The translations under genes and the position numbers were made by a program. DNA of 64,000 nt from contig JACVRA010000313.1 of the NCBI GenBank assembly GCA_019828545.1, forward strand, positions 62,001 to 126,000, given 5' to 3'. The notes beneath the pieces are model-generated. The model was not told the DNA's origin, did not search any database, and saw only the letters and a program-made list of their open reading frames with translations. The DNA comes from Paracamarosporium sp. OC-R06-R3. Its lineage: Eukaryota > Ascomycota > Dothideomycetes > Pleosporales > Didymosphaeriaceae. The first letter of the stretch is position 1, and each line of letters starts with the position of its first letter. This document shows, one piece after another, positions 44,565 through 55,052 of this stretch.

Positions 44565-47523
44565 GTAGCTAGGGTAGGAAGCCCCTGCTATCAACTCGAA
44601 GCGACTTGACAAGGCGTGTTATTGAGGCGTATTGTGCGAGGACTGCAGATGTGAACAAGATACCGAGCAAAAGCAATAGTGAAGCAATATACGGAGTGAA
44701 AGACGTTCGATCATTCAACCGCTCATGTGGTGTGGTTGTTGCTGTGCCTCATCGGAGCTGAAAGTTGCGGACTTCCAGATTGGTTTCGAGCGAACCGGAA
44801 TAATTAAAAAGGATACGGTAGCGGATAGGACAGCGTTTACGACGAACTTGACTGTTAATCGTTATAGATGATCACCCCGAAGCACTGTGCAAGGCCCGAC
44901 CCGAAGGGAACGTTCCCTTTTGGGACGCCCGAGAAGAGCGGCGTGGCCCGTGTACCTTGGCGACAACGCCGCATATGTGAAAGACAAGGGTGGCGAATGC
45001 TGGTGATTGGTATACAAGGCTGAGTAGACAGAGACACCCTTGATTAGCCATTATCACATGAAGTTATCGAAATGTGATCACTGGTTTTTTCAACATCTGC
45101 TTAGATACTTATATTTATAGAAATTCTTTCGTCCACAGCGTCCATTGCAGTGCTGGGAAAATTCGCCTAGAGTCGAAACAGGAACTGACTCATGTGTTAT
45201 GATTCAAATGGTTCATTATACTTCTCAGAACGAACACCTTGGCGAGCCTGGGGGCAGTACGACAAAGACTATACGGCGGGATGCATGAGTTGTGCAGGAT
45301 ACGACACATTATCATAGTGGAGGGATTATGATTCTGTCCACTTACTTTTGTACTGGAATTCATTGAAGCCGTAGAATGCGACTACCATCACAAAACCAGC
45401 TACGGAGACCCCTAAGATGATATTTCAGCTGTCATTCTCGTGGTGTGAATGAAAAGAACATGGGCATCCTTACAATCATCCACCTGTAATGTTTTGTACT
45501 GGCGAATTGATATGGCAATGCGCATTCCAATATAAGTTGCGGTTAGTAGTACGAGAAAAATGCCAATACCTAGATAGGCATTGTTCGTGATAGTACTGAT
45601 GGCCACCATGCTGAAGTTTTTGGAGTACACAAGGCGATCCAAAAAAAATTGCAACGGGCTTCAAAATTGCGACTAGAACAAAAGGCGTCCGAGCGGGGAA
45701 CCCTACAGTTCAGAAGGCCGTTGTGGCGTATATAGAGACAAGGGATGGTTAGGTCCAGGGACTGTTTTCGGTCAGCTGTGGGATGCAAGCAGTTTATCAT
45801 AGTTGTTATTGGCCCCCTGTGCATGAGTGGCTTCACCGGAATGTACCAAAGGGTTGGGAGAAGCGTCAAGGGGGCAAAGTTGCCTTGTCTGACCTCAGAC
45901 CTCAGTTCATCCCTCATCTACATTATGCTTAATACCATCGACGAAATTCCATTTTAAACTAAAACTCGGATAAACCATCAAGCCTATAGCTGAAGAGTGT
46001 CTGTTCGACAGCTGCAAAAGTTGCAACTGTGCTCCGGGGCAGCATGACAGCGTCTTTGCTTAGCACAAGAATCCGCGACATTGGTTTTCGGGCTTCCTCG
46101 ATATGGAATCTCCGGGGCTGATCTCTGTTCAAGTATTTGGTAAGGATGCAGTAAAGATGCAGCATTGAATTATGCAGCTGTTATCTTCAGTGTAACCGGA
46201 TTTGATGCATAGTATCGTAATGAATACCATCTATCTACCACACGGCCGCCATCTTGGGCGTACATATTCTTTGCATTCCATTTTAGGTGCTCGATCCGAA
46301 ACTAGAAAGAGATTTGGTTAATGCGCTGGCATTCATACAGTAGCTCCAGTGGTAGGATTCGACGGGCCGAATCGGAGCCCGGTAAAGCTAATGCAACGGG
46401 CAGTTCCCGTTGATTTAGCGTGGAGCCAGATTTTCACAAAAGGGAATGCATGATACTTGCTTTTGGGACCTCCGAGACCGACGGGTGGGGATTCTACTCT
46501 CATCAGCGCCGCATGATTGTCATGCATATCGTAACAAGGTCACACCTAAACGCTGGTCCCGTATACCGTATTGCACAGCATGGCTAAACCATACGGGCGG
46601 TAACGAATGACGCAATGTTCCCATCTCATCAATCGCGCAACCTTCTAGTGGAGGGTATAACCGGCTAAAATCAAACCAGGTTTCACTTAGCAAGGGAAGG
46701 TGTTACAAACGTGCCAAATTTGCCGCGATAGGTATGACCTAACTCTTGACACTTAAAAAGGAAAAATTAACAGTGCACACTGTACGGAAGAGATGATGGG
46801 AAAAGAAAAGAAAAACCGCAAGGCGATTGACCACAGTAATGACATTGTATAAATTGAGGTCAGTATTGTCCATCCGAGCCGGTTCAACAGCAGTCATGTT
46901 TGTCTTAGTATATTAAAAAAGATTCGAAGATCTAAGTTGTAATTCGAGATTGCAGTGATAGTTTAAATTGTAAAGGTGGCGTTGAAGACGTGTGTAGGAT
47001 TTGATTCAGTTTGAGAATGCGTTTTGTCTAGAGGATGTACAAACCAATTGGTACCGCAGCAATACATCGGTGGTGAGATGTGGGCGGTACTAGCTTTCAA
47101 CGTTTAATGATTAGTATCGGATGTATTCTCGAAACGATGATTATATCAATCTAACATAAAATCTGAGTGGGGCGTTCATAATGTGCTCTCTCTCTATCCT
47201 GTAGAGAAGTCACTTTACCCGTTAATCTATCAGATCGCCCTTTTCTCCGGGGCGTATGTATGATGGTGTTCTGTCTCAGTTTACTACACTATATATGTAT
47301 TCAGATTGAATTAATTTTTTCCAATGAGAACCTATCGCCTTCTATCCTAGGAATCGTGGATTTCAATACGCATAGAAGTCTTTTAGTCATAGGAAGGTTG
47401 TGTCAAGCGTTGATCTCGCTATGTCCTCCAATAGGAGCGTCCTCGCCGAGCGACAAATGATCTGTACATTCTCCAGCGCACACATTAACACTTCATCACC
47501 TTCTTCTCAAGATTTCGGTCAAT
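44565..47523. other. Gene-poor region, about 3 kb
   Basis: A+T content visibly rises towards 46.7-47.4 kb. Apart from the membrane-protein relic at 45361-45609 no coding region can be supported. The stretch directly left of 47524 is the promoter of the STAND-like gene. Confidence 0.6.
45361..45609 (-). pseudogene. Relic of a polytopic membrane protein (rhodopsin-domain/PTH11-like)
   Basis: On the minus strand a first exon from 45609 encodes a transmembrane helix (YLGIGIFLVLLTATYIGM) followed by MRIAISIRQYKTLQVDD, the loop pattern at the end of the first helix in fungal rhodopsin-domain (PTH11-like) proteins. A good donor GTAAGG follows (near 45475), and 45420-45361 encodes the start of a second helix (ILGVSVAGFVMVVAF). 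With the best acceptor the second part is in the wrong frame, and the other five helices are missing. I read it as the eroded 5' fragment of such a gene. Moderate support only. Confidence 0.45.
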
Positions 47524-50500
47524 ATGTCCGACCCCTTCTCGATCGCAGTCGGCGCGATTTCACTTGGCCTTGTTGCTGTTAAAGAACTATATACTTTCAT
47601 CGGCGATGTGAAAAGTGCTGGAGACAAGGCTGAAGCTATACGCACCGGTTTGGATCGTTTGGCGAACCACCTCGAACAACTCGAAGTCGAACTTGGCAAA
47701 CTTGATTCGACAAGTTGTGGTGCTGCTACGAGTGAAGGCGTGGTGGCATGCGCGGATGCTCTCAATAGGATCAAGCAGAAGCTTCCAGAAACTGCGAGTG
47801 TGGACGGTTCCAGGATCCATCAACAAATCCAGACCCTCAAACTACGTTTTTCATATCTGTTCAAGAAAGGAGACCTCGAGTACTTGCGGTCTCTGTTGAA
47901 GGGTATCCAGCAGGATTTACACACAGCGCAGTTGACGGTGGTTATGTAAGTGGAATGGCGATGGTTCGAGCTCGACTGATTCCGAATAGGGAACAAGGTC
48001 GTGTGAACACCGAGGTTGTTCGAAATAACATCACTCACGAATCGAGACTGATCCAACATACGGTTGCGAGTCAGGAACATGATCTTGAAAATTTTCTAGA
48101 TGCGCAACTCTCCCAGCAGACGCAGGCCGTTCAGACCAGCATTCAACATCTTGAGTCTGAGACGTTTTCGACACGTACAGAAGTCATGCGCCTTCGATCG
48201 GCATTGCAGCCGGTAGCAAACAGGATATCTGAGCTCTCGCGACTGGATGCGAGCTTAAGTAGACTGGTAATTTCCTCAAAATTCAATGTATACATTTTCA
48301 TTGACTGTTAACCCCATGCAGGAATCTAAAGTCGATCAGTTAAACCCAGTCGATTTAGGTATGCGTGCCAGGCACGGCGACTTATCAGGAGCACAAAATT
48401 TCAATCGCACCCTGAGATATTTCCAGAAACACAACACTAAGACTCGAAAAAATATACAATCGTGCAATTGTATACCACAGAAGAGCAGAACCGCTTTTCT
48501 CCGGTGGCCAGTAGTACTGTCTCGCTGCGTCATAAAAGCTCATGACGTCGATTGCTCTTATAGCTGGATGGAAAGTACTATTACTGGTATCGACATGAGA
48601 ATATCTATCTGTTCCGCATTGTTGCGCCAAAAATTCGCGATAGCTATGAGCATCTCTTGCGGGTCAAATACAATCGATATACGAACTAATGTAAGAGTGT
48701 ATAACATAGTGCCCGACGATTCCAAAGCTTTCTCCCTTCTTAGTAGTTTCTACGTCACTAGAGATAAGCTTTTCAGACCCGATTCCTGGAAAGAGACCGC
48801 CGTGGAGCTCCAAAAACTCTTTCAATCAGGTCAAGGATCTCCACACGATCGCACACGCTATAGGGTCACGCTTCTACATGTATGTTGAAACAGCTAAAAG
48901 TAGTATTACTATTGATATGTTCGCAGTATTTCTGTTTACAAACATCATCAATGATCTTGCGTCTGAATCGTATTCAGGAACGAACAATGATGGAGAATTG
49001 CGTGGGTCTTGCTGGGTACCTTTTGGAATGTATGTCGACTACCGCGCAGGAGACGGATGATATTGGCGGGTAAGTGCAGTATTCCACAATCCGCATCCCA
49101 GGTATCTGAAGAATCAGGAGCAATCATCCTAGGGAGGTCTTGTAATTACATTACATTCAGCCTTTGAAGGTCTCGCACGCGTCAGTTGGGATGATTCTTC
49201 ACTTTCGAACAGCTTCCTTCTTGTTTAAGAGTCAGCAACATACGATTTCATTCGATCAAAGGTTCTTTTCAATGCTGATCAATGGTAGAACATGCCTCTT
49301 TTACCTACTTGAACATGGGTTGTTCTGGTCGCCTCTTATCATGAAATTACTGGAACATGACGTGCCCTTTCCATCTGGGACCAAAAATTCTTGTCCAACC
49401 TTGAAAGCCGTTTCATGGTTAGCGCAGAACGATGTTTCGGGATACGAGCATCTCATCGATTATTCCGATACGTATGTTGCTATTTTGTCCAAGGACAATA
49501 TACGCTTTTCCACACTCGTGCACAACAAGCAAGCGATGTCCGATTGTCAACAAAGGTCCTGGATGCTGTACGATATGGTTGTATCGATGTCATGGCAACG
49601 AGGATGCGAGATCCTACTTGACGAGAGAGTGGAACCGACACGCAATCATACTAGAGGCAAACTCTTTGATACTATCATTGAAAATGGCGATTTAAGCATG
49701 TTGAAATTTTGGTTAAAAATTCGCCAATCGCTGAATCTACCTACCCTCGATAGCCTTGGAAGCTTGGAGTATGCTCTCCACCGCTGTGCTATTCCTCACA
49801 AAGACTACCACTCTAAACGTATCTGGGACAAGACCGAGATCATAATTGCTGCTCTTGTCAAGCAGCGGTGTGATCTGGAAGCGCTAGCGGGTAGGCACTT
49901 GTGTAAGAATACATATTCCCCAACGGAAGATAGACTCCTTGACTTACGAACCCGGCATGTATGCGGGCATCTCGCAGAGCAAGGTATTGCCGTACCTGCT
50001 CCGTTAAGGCCTTCGACAGTCCCTATATACAACGCTTTAACGGGATTTAGCCTAAGTATTGATATATTGGATGCTTTGTATCAAGCTGGGTTCAAGGATT
50101 TGTTACCACAGAGCAACACAGACAACACATACACGTTTGTCTCCCCTCTCCTCGTCTATCTAAACTCGATCATAAGGCTTCCGTTCAAGTGGAAAGAATT
50201 CTTGGGTGTGCTGGAGTGGTACCTTACTAGAGACTTGGACCTGGAAGACTGCTGGCCCAAGTCTGCTACTAGGGGAGTGCATCTTCTGGGATGGAAATTA
50301 GGGATGGCCCTATATGAAGAATGCCTTGCGGAATATAATCCGGGAATATGGGATTCTCCAGACATATACACATGGATCTCAGCTCAAAGAAGATCATCTA
50401 AAGAGGCTACCCAACGGTCAAAAGCACAAGGATCTCCGAGCTCATCCACAAGCGGACCTTCTGAAGAGCCGGGTCTTCCACAAGACGCCGATGCCAAAAC

Positions 50501-51233
50501 ATGGGAATGTTTGACGATGCATCTAAACGAGCGAACATTGGATCTGTGTGGATGTCATTGTAGCACCCACGGCTGTGTTCCTATGACGCTTCTCTGCAGA
50601 AAACTTGCCTTGGACCTACGAGGCCGGTGTCGTCACCGTGCTTGGGGTAATTATTGCATGTTTCACCTAGTGTCAATGATGTACTCATGCGTTATAGAAC
50701 AAGTCATCCTCCCCGTAACGGAAAAGGTATCACAAATTCTAGATTTTTCAATTTCGGACCACCGATGGATGGTCACTGCTCTAGTCCGCCTTTTCACATT
50801 TTTGAAACTGGAGATTAGACACACCTGTTGCAATCTTGATGAATTTCAGTACGACCCGCTCGATCCATGGTATTCTGGCACCGAACCCGGTCCGCGTTAC
50901 TCGCTAAAAGAGACTAAGAGGGTCCACAATGAAGATAAACGCCTCATTGAAGTCCTAGAAAAGCTCGTTCCGGAGCTCGATGAAGCGTACGATAATCTGG
51001 GTCAGCCATTCAACGTTTTCCTCAAGTATCACATGTTACCTAAGATTGATGAGGTTCTCAAGAAATTGGCGAAGGAAGATCACGAGGAATTCTCGGAAGG
51101 CCGTCGGGCTTTGGGTGTTGTCATGGAGCCTTTATCCGGCCATGTTTTAGAGGAAGAGATTGAGAACGATGATGAGGATGGAGAAGAGGATGAAAATGAT
51201 CAAGAGAGCAGTGACGAGGATGACTTCGACTGA
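47524..51233 (+). pseudogene. Large fungal STAND-type N-terminal-domain protein gene, apparently disrupted
   Basis: Exons 47524-47945, 47990-48266, 48322-48879 and 48927-49069 join in phase and encode an N-terminal domain like those of fungal NLR/STAND proteins (MSDPFSIAVGAISLGLVAV start, helical bundle), a coiled coil and a folded middle part. The right half is an open frame to 51233 (about 680 codons) containing YLLEHGLFWSPLIMKLLEH-type repeats resembling ankyrin-like helices, a Cys cluster (CGCHCSTHGC) and a very acidic tail. Between them the frame breaks: the segment 49161-49285 makes sense only in a third frame (FEGLARVSWDD... YDFIRSKVLFNADQW), which has a TAA at 49226-49228 and needs a one-base shift to join the right half. 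No nucleotide-binding motif is present. Two separate genes are an alternative. Confidence 0.6.
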
Positions 51234-53522
51234 AAGGGTTAGAAAATGCAGGTTCTGATTTGGATGACTGTGATTTCCTAAAGTAATCTCATAAGTTTTC
51301 AGCGTACATTGGTTGAGCTATGCTGGTGGAATGCAATAGAACTTGCCGAGGTTGATTTCACAATGAAATTGATTCTTTTCTTAGCTACAGGACCATGTTA
51401 TTGCTTCGCAACAGTAAGACGATCTCTTCTACTCTCAGAAAACGACACCCTTGATTGGTAATTGAAACTCGTTGCTGAATAGGTGAAAGGATAGGCAATG
51501 TGATTATGACACGAGTGGAAACCACGTGACAAGCAATAGCTACAATCTCTCACTTGTGATGCACTTTGCAGGGAAAAATTCAGTTTTTCTTTAGCACAAA
51601 AAGAGCTTTGTCATTGACTCAGCCTGCACTCCTAGCGAAGTGACAATTTTTAGCCGGATCAATAAACGCTTTCTGACTCTCATACGATAATGACTTCAAG
51701 TCATTCCCTCACGATAGCTAGTAATCCAGGCATCCAACTACCAAAACCAAACACGTGGTATATTCGACGATAGCTTTTTCCTCAAGGATACCCTGTCTCA
51801 TCACTCCGCCACACTACCATGCACGCACCACAGCACCGCCACATGCATCTCCGCCACACCCACGAGATTGCCAATGTAAACCATCCAACCAATCCCTCCA
51901 ACCCACCACCCAACTAAACCTCTAACAGCACGTCCACTGAAATTCCACGGCGTCCTTACACCACCCCTATACCGCACATAAGCCACCCTCCACTGTACAC
52001 GTAACCCACCGTTTCCGAAACCTACACACCGCTCTCCATAATAAATCTTCTTGCGCTTATTCTCTACCTCGGTGCGCCGCTGTCGTCTGTCTGGCCTATC
52101 CTCTATTTTTAGCCGCACCCGCCGCTCCGCACCGCACCGCACCTCGCGCTCGGCACGTTTCCTCTCCGTCCGTTTCGTTCGCTGTCCGGAGTTCGTGAGG
52201 AAGGCGAAACGGCGCGGGATGCGGCCTCCGGTTTAGACTCGCCTGTCTGGGGCAAAGGTATATTTTTATGCTGCTATTGTGGGAAGCTGGGATGGGTGAA
52301 ACGTCGGGGGGTTAAGGGAAACAATGGGGACGGGGTGGTGAGGCCGCTTTGTTGGTTAGTGTAGGGTAGAGTTGAGACGGGCGGTTCTGCACCGATGGAT
52401 GGGGGATGGATGGCTGACAGGATTAGCTCCCGCGGTTGGGGCGAGGTGCGAATGAGGAATGTGTGCTGTGGTGGGTCGCGGCACGGTGCGGCGAGGTCAG
52501 CATGGCATGGCAACGTGTTGTTGTTTTGTCTCGCGTCACTTTCTGGCGATGGCTGGCGATGACGGGACTCCGCCGTGATGCGTGGGTGCGAGGCAGAAGG
52601 CGGATTTCCGCCCGGGAGATAGCTAGATCGCAGCGTGCAGCACAGCGTGCATGCTCCCCGCATGCCTCCCACCCGATCCCCGTCCATAATACAGTAAAGT
52701 AAGTAGTGTACCACAATATGTATTCTCCTCCCCAAGCGAACCGTCAATCAACGCACACGCACGCACTCAGCTCCCTCCGCGCCACCTGCACGCCACTCGC
52801 CAAAGCTCCCCTCTGACATCACGCCCGCCCCGCTATCACGAGCGCACCCTCCACCGCGCTCTAATTCGCCCCCAAATAGCGAGCAAACGAAGTATATCTC
52901 CGTACTCGCTCGCCTGTGTACCCATGGGTCTCGAGTGCTACGTGAATAAGCACCGTCTGGCGTTACATGGGATGGTGTGCATGGGGCGCGGGCCGGCGAG
53001 ATATCGGCCAGCGATCATGCATCACGCGGAATTAATGGGGGAGAGGGTTTGTTTGGGATGCGTGTGCATGCGCGCGGCGCATCTGTAGGGAACGTGTGCC
53101 TGTTTTGGGAGCGCGTGATTGCGGCGCTGGTTTCAGGGTCCGAGATCATCGATGAGTCGTATTTTCTCGGAGATTTTTTGCTAGAGACTTCACGTCGGTG
53201 GAGAGTGTGCAAGTGGATGCAAAGTGGTGATATGAAGATGGTGGTATTTGTGTTTGTCTCTCTCTCAGAAAGGTATGTGTATTTACAGAATTAAGTAGGT
53301 AGTATTATAGCTAAGGTCATGCGATGCGTGCGACGCGATGAGCTGCCGCCTGGTATATGCCATGCCATGCAGGTATGTGGTATCATGAAAGGGACTCTTA
53401 ACACCGTGAAATGCTCAAGAGAAATAACGCCAAAATCAATGTCTGGGCCTGAGCCGTGCCGTGTAATGATGCTGCCTCCCAACGAGAAACGCCGCCCAAG
53501 TGTCGTGTCATGATGATATTGT
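51234..53522. other. Gene-free region, about 2.3 kb
   Basis: Between the 3' ends of the STAND-like gene and the RVSF-motif gene. Composition changes to C-rich near 51.8-52.2 kb and G+C-rich to 53.1 kb. Long ORFs (52274-52747 minus, 52436-52702 plus) overlap each other and show no coding sense. Confidence 0.5.
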
Positions 53523-54473
53523 TTAATTACTGTCCTCGCTCGTAGCCTCGCTTGTGGATGCTGACGACGACGATGTCGACCTGTCAGACGGGAGCGGGCC
53601 TAATGTCCATCTCCAGTCTCGTCTCCGTTTCCGCCGCCCCGCAACGGGTGTCTCAGGGCAGGAATCGCTGTCGGACTCAGACGAATCGCGTTTGTCGCCC
53701 GTGCGTGGGCCTCTGGGCCGAGGCGACCTTTCCAAAGAGGAAAACGCAGTGTTTGAGTGTTCTGAGGATGGCCCGGTGGAAGCTGGCTTTGTGTTGATTG
53801 ACAGTGTCGTGGTAGGTTCTGAGTCTTCCGAGGAAGTGGTTGAGAATGACGACAAGGATGAAACCGAAGACTCAATGTCCGAATGCGCCAGCGTGTACTT
53901 GACTGTCTTGATCTCTTCTTCTAACGGAGTGCGGAACGACACCCTCTTCTCGGCCGGAAACAGCGGTCTTGAGGAGGTCATTTTGCGCGAGGTGAGTGGT
54001 GCCGGGCCGTTGGAGAGGATGGAGCGGAGGTTGTGCGGTTGCTTGTAGGGAATGGTGATTGTGGCGGAGTCGGCAGATGCCGATGTGAGAGCAGAGGATA
54101 GTGTGGATGCCGAGTTGGGCGTGGAAGCGCTGGGAGGGGCCTTGTAGCTGCTGTCTATGGAGATGCGCAGCTTGGATGGGCGACCGGTGGCCGGTGCAAC
54201 AGATGCCGGGGGCTCATAGGCGTTGGAGAAGGTGTTGCGGGCGGTGGGCGAGACGGCGCTCAGGGTGTCGAGGCGGAGGCTGGAGCCTTTTCCAAAGGTG
54301 CGCACTTGCTGGGTGTCGAGGCGGAGCTTGGGACGCTGGGAGAGAGTCGGCTGGCGCGGGGTTATTATGGGCAGCTGGGTGGTGGTGGTGGTGGTCGTGG
54401 TCATGATGTGCGCGGGAGGGTCTCGTGAACCGATGGTGGGCGCCATGGGGTGTGATATAGTCGACAACATCAT
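53523..54473 (-). CDS. Disordered Ser/Thr-rich protein with PP1-docking motif
   Basis: Single exon, 316 residues. Nearly the whole chain is Ser/Thr/Pro-rich with Thr8 near residue 25, and no signal peptide or membrane segment. One island looks conserved: PAEKRVSFRTPLEEEIKTVKY, residues 173-193, where K-R-V-S-F is a perfect RVxF docking motif for protein phosphatase 1. The C-terminus has RRKRRRDWRWTLGPLP, a basic nuclear-type signal followed by Trp residues, then a Ser-rich acidic end. I know no named orthologue. A PP1 regulatory or targeting role is inference from the motif and its conserved-looking surroundings. Confidence 0.78.
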   Translation of the reverse strand: MMLSTISHPMAPTIGSRDPPAHIMTTTTTTTTQLPIITPRQPTLSQRPKLRLDTQQVRTFGKGSSLRLDTLSAVSPTARNTFSNAYEPPASVAPATGRPSKLRISIDSSYKAPPSASTPNSASTLSSALTSASADSATITIPYKQPHNLRSILSNGPAPLTSRKMTSSRPLFPAEKRVSFRTPLEEEIKTVKYTLAHSDIESSVSSLSSFSTTSSEDSEPTTTLSINTKPASTGPSSEHSNTAFSSLERSPRPRGPRTGDKRDSSESDSDSCPETPVAGRRKRRRDWRWTLGPLPSDRSTSSSSASTSEATSEDSN

Positions 54474-55052
54474 GCGAGCAGGTCAAGATGGCGGGCTGGG
54501 GTGGTGACCTTCGTACGAGGGGGACGGCGCAGATAAGAGGGTTGGGAGGGGAGCCGTCAGCGCTGAAGCGGTCGTCTCTCGTGTGGGTGCTTGGGCTTCG
54601 TATTTCTGGATGCTGACGCCGGGGGTAGCGGGACGCGAGGGGCACGTCTTTGTGAGGGCATCAAAGAGGCTGGCAGGCGGCGGCGTTTATAACGCGGCGT
54701 GCAAAGGGCAAGACGAAGCGGGGGTGCACGCATGCTGGGCACGACATTCGCTGGGGCCCACCAACGGCGCGCAGTCCAAGAATAAATGAGCCTATTTTAG
54801 ACGTGGCAAAGGTGGGTCTCGCTCTCTTGGCCGCGTCCGGTAGCGCAGATCAGATTCCGTATTCACCTCCGCGCTGTGACTGGCCGCGCCCTGCCTGCGC
54901 TGCTGCTTATTGCCAATAGCCGACGAGCGCCCTCCCTTGGCGCAGACGCCGCGCTTCGACACGTCTTCCATCGTCGACGACGACCGCCAGCGTCCAGTCG
55001 TGCCGGGCGCGCTGCTGCACCCCAAACCTCCTCCCACCCGTCTCGCTGCTCC
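54474..55052. other. Divergent promoter region (RVSF gene / DNA polymerase iota)
   Basis: About 580 bp, G+C-rich. In-frame upstream extension of the polymerase to 54876 is possible but its translation is Arg/Ser/Pro-rich without sense. Confidence 0.55.

Noticed and set aside
52274..52747. 157-codon minus-strand ORF overlapping a plus-strand ORF
   Set aside because: Pro/His/Arg-rich openness due to skewed composition; no domain.
53554..54048. 164-codon plus-strand ORF
   Set aside because: Antisense shadow of the RVSF-motif gene.
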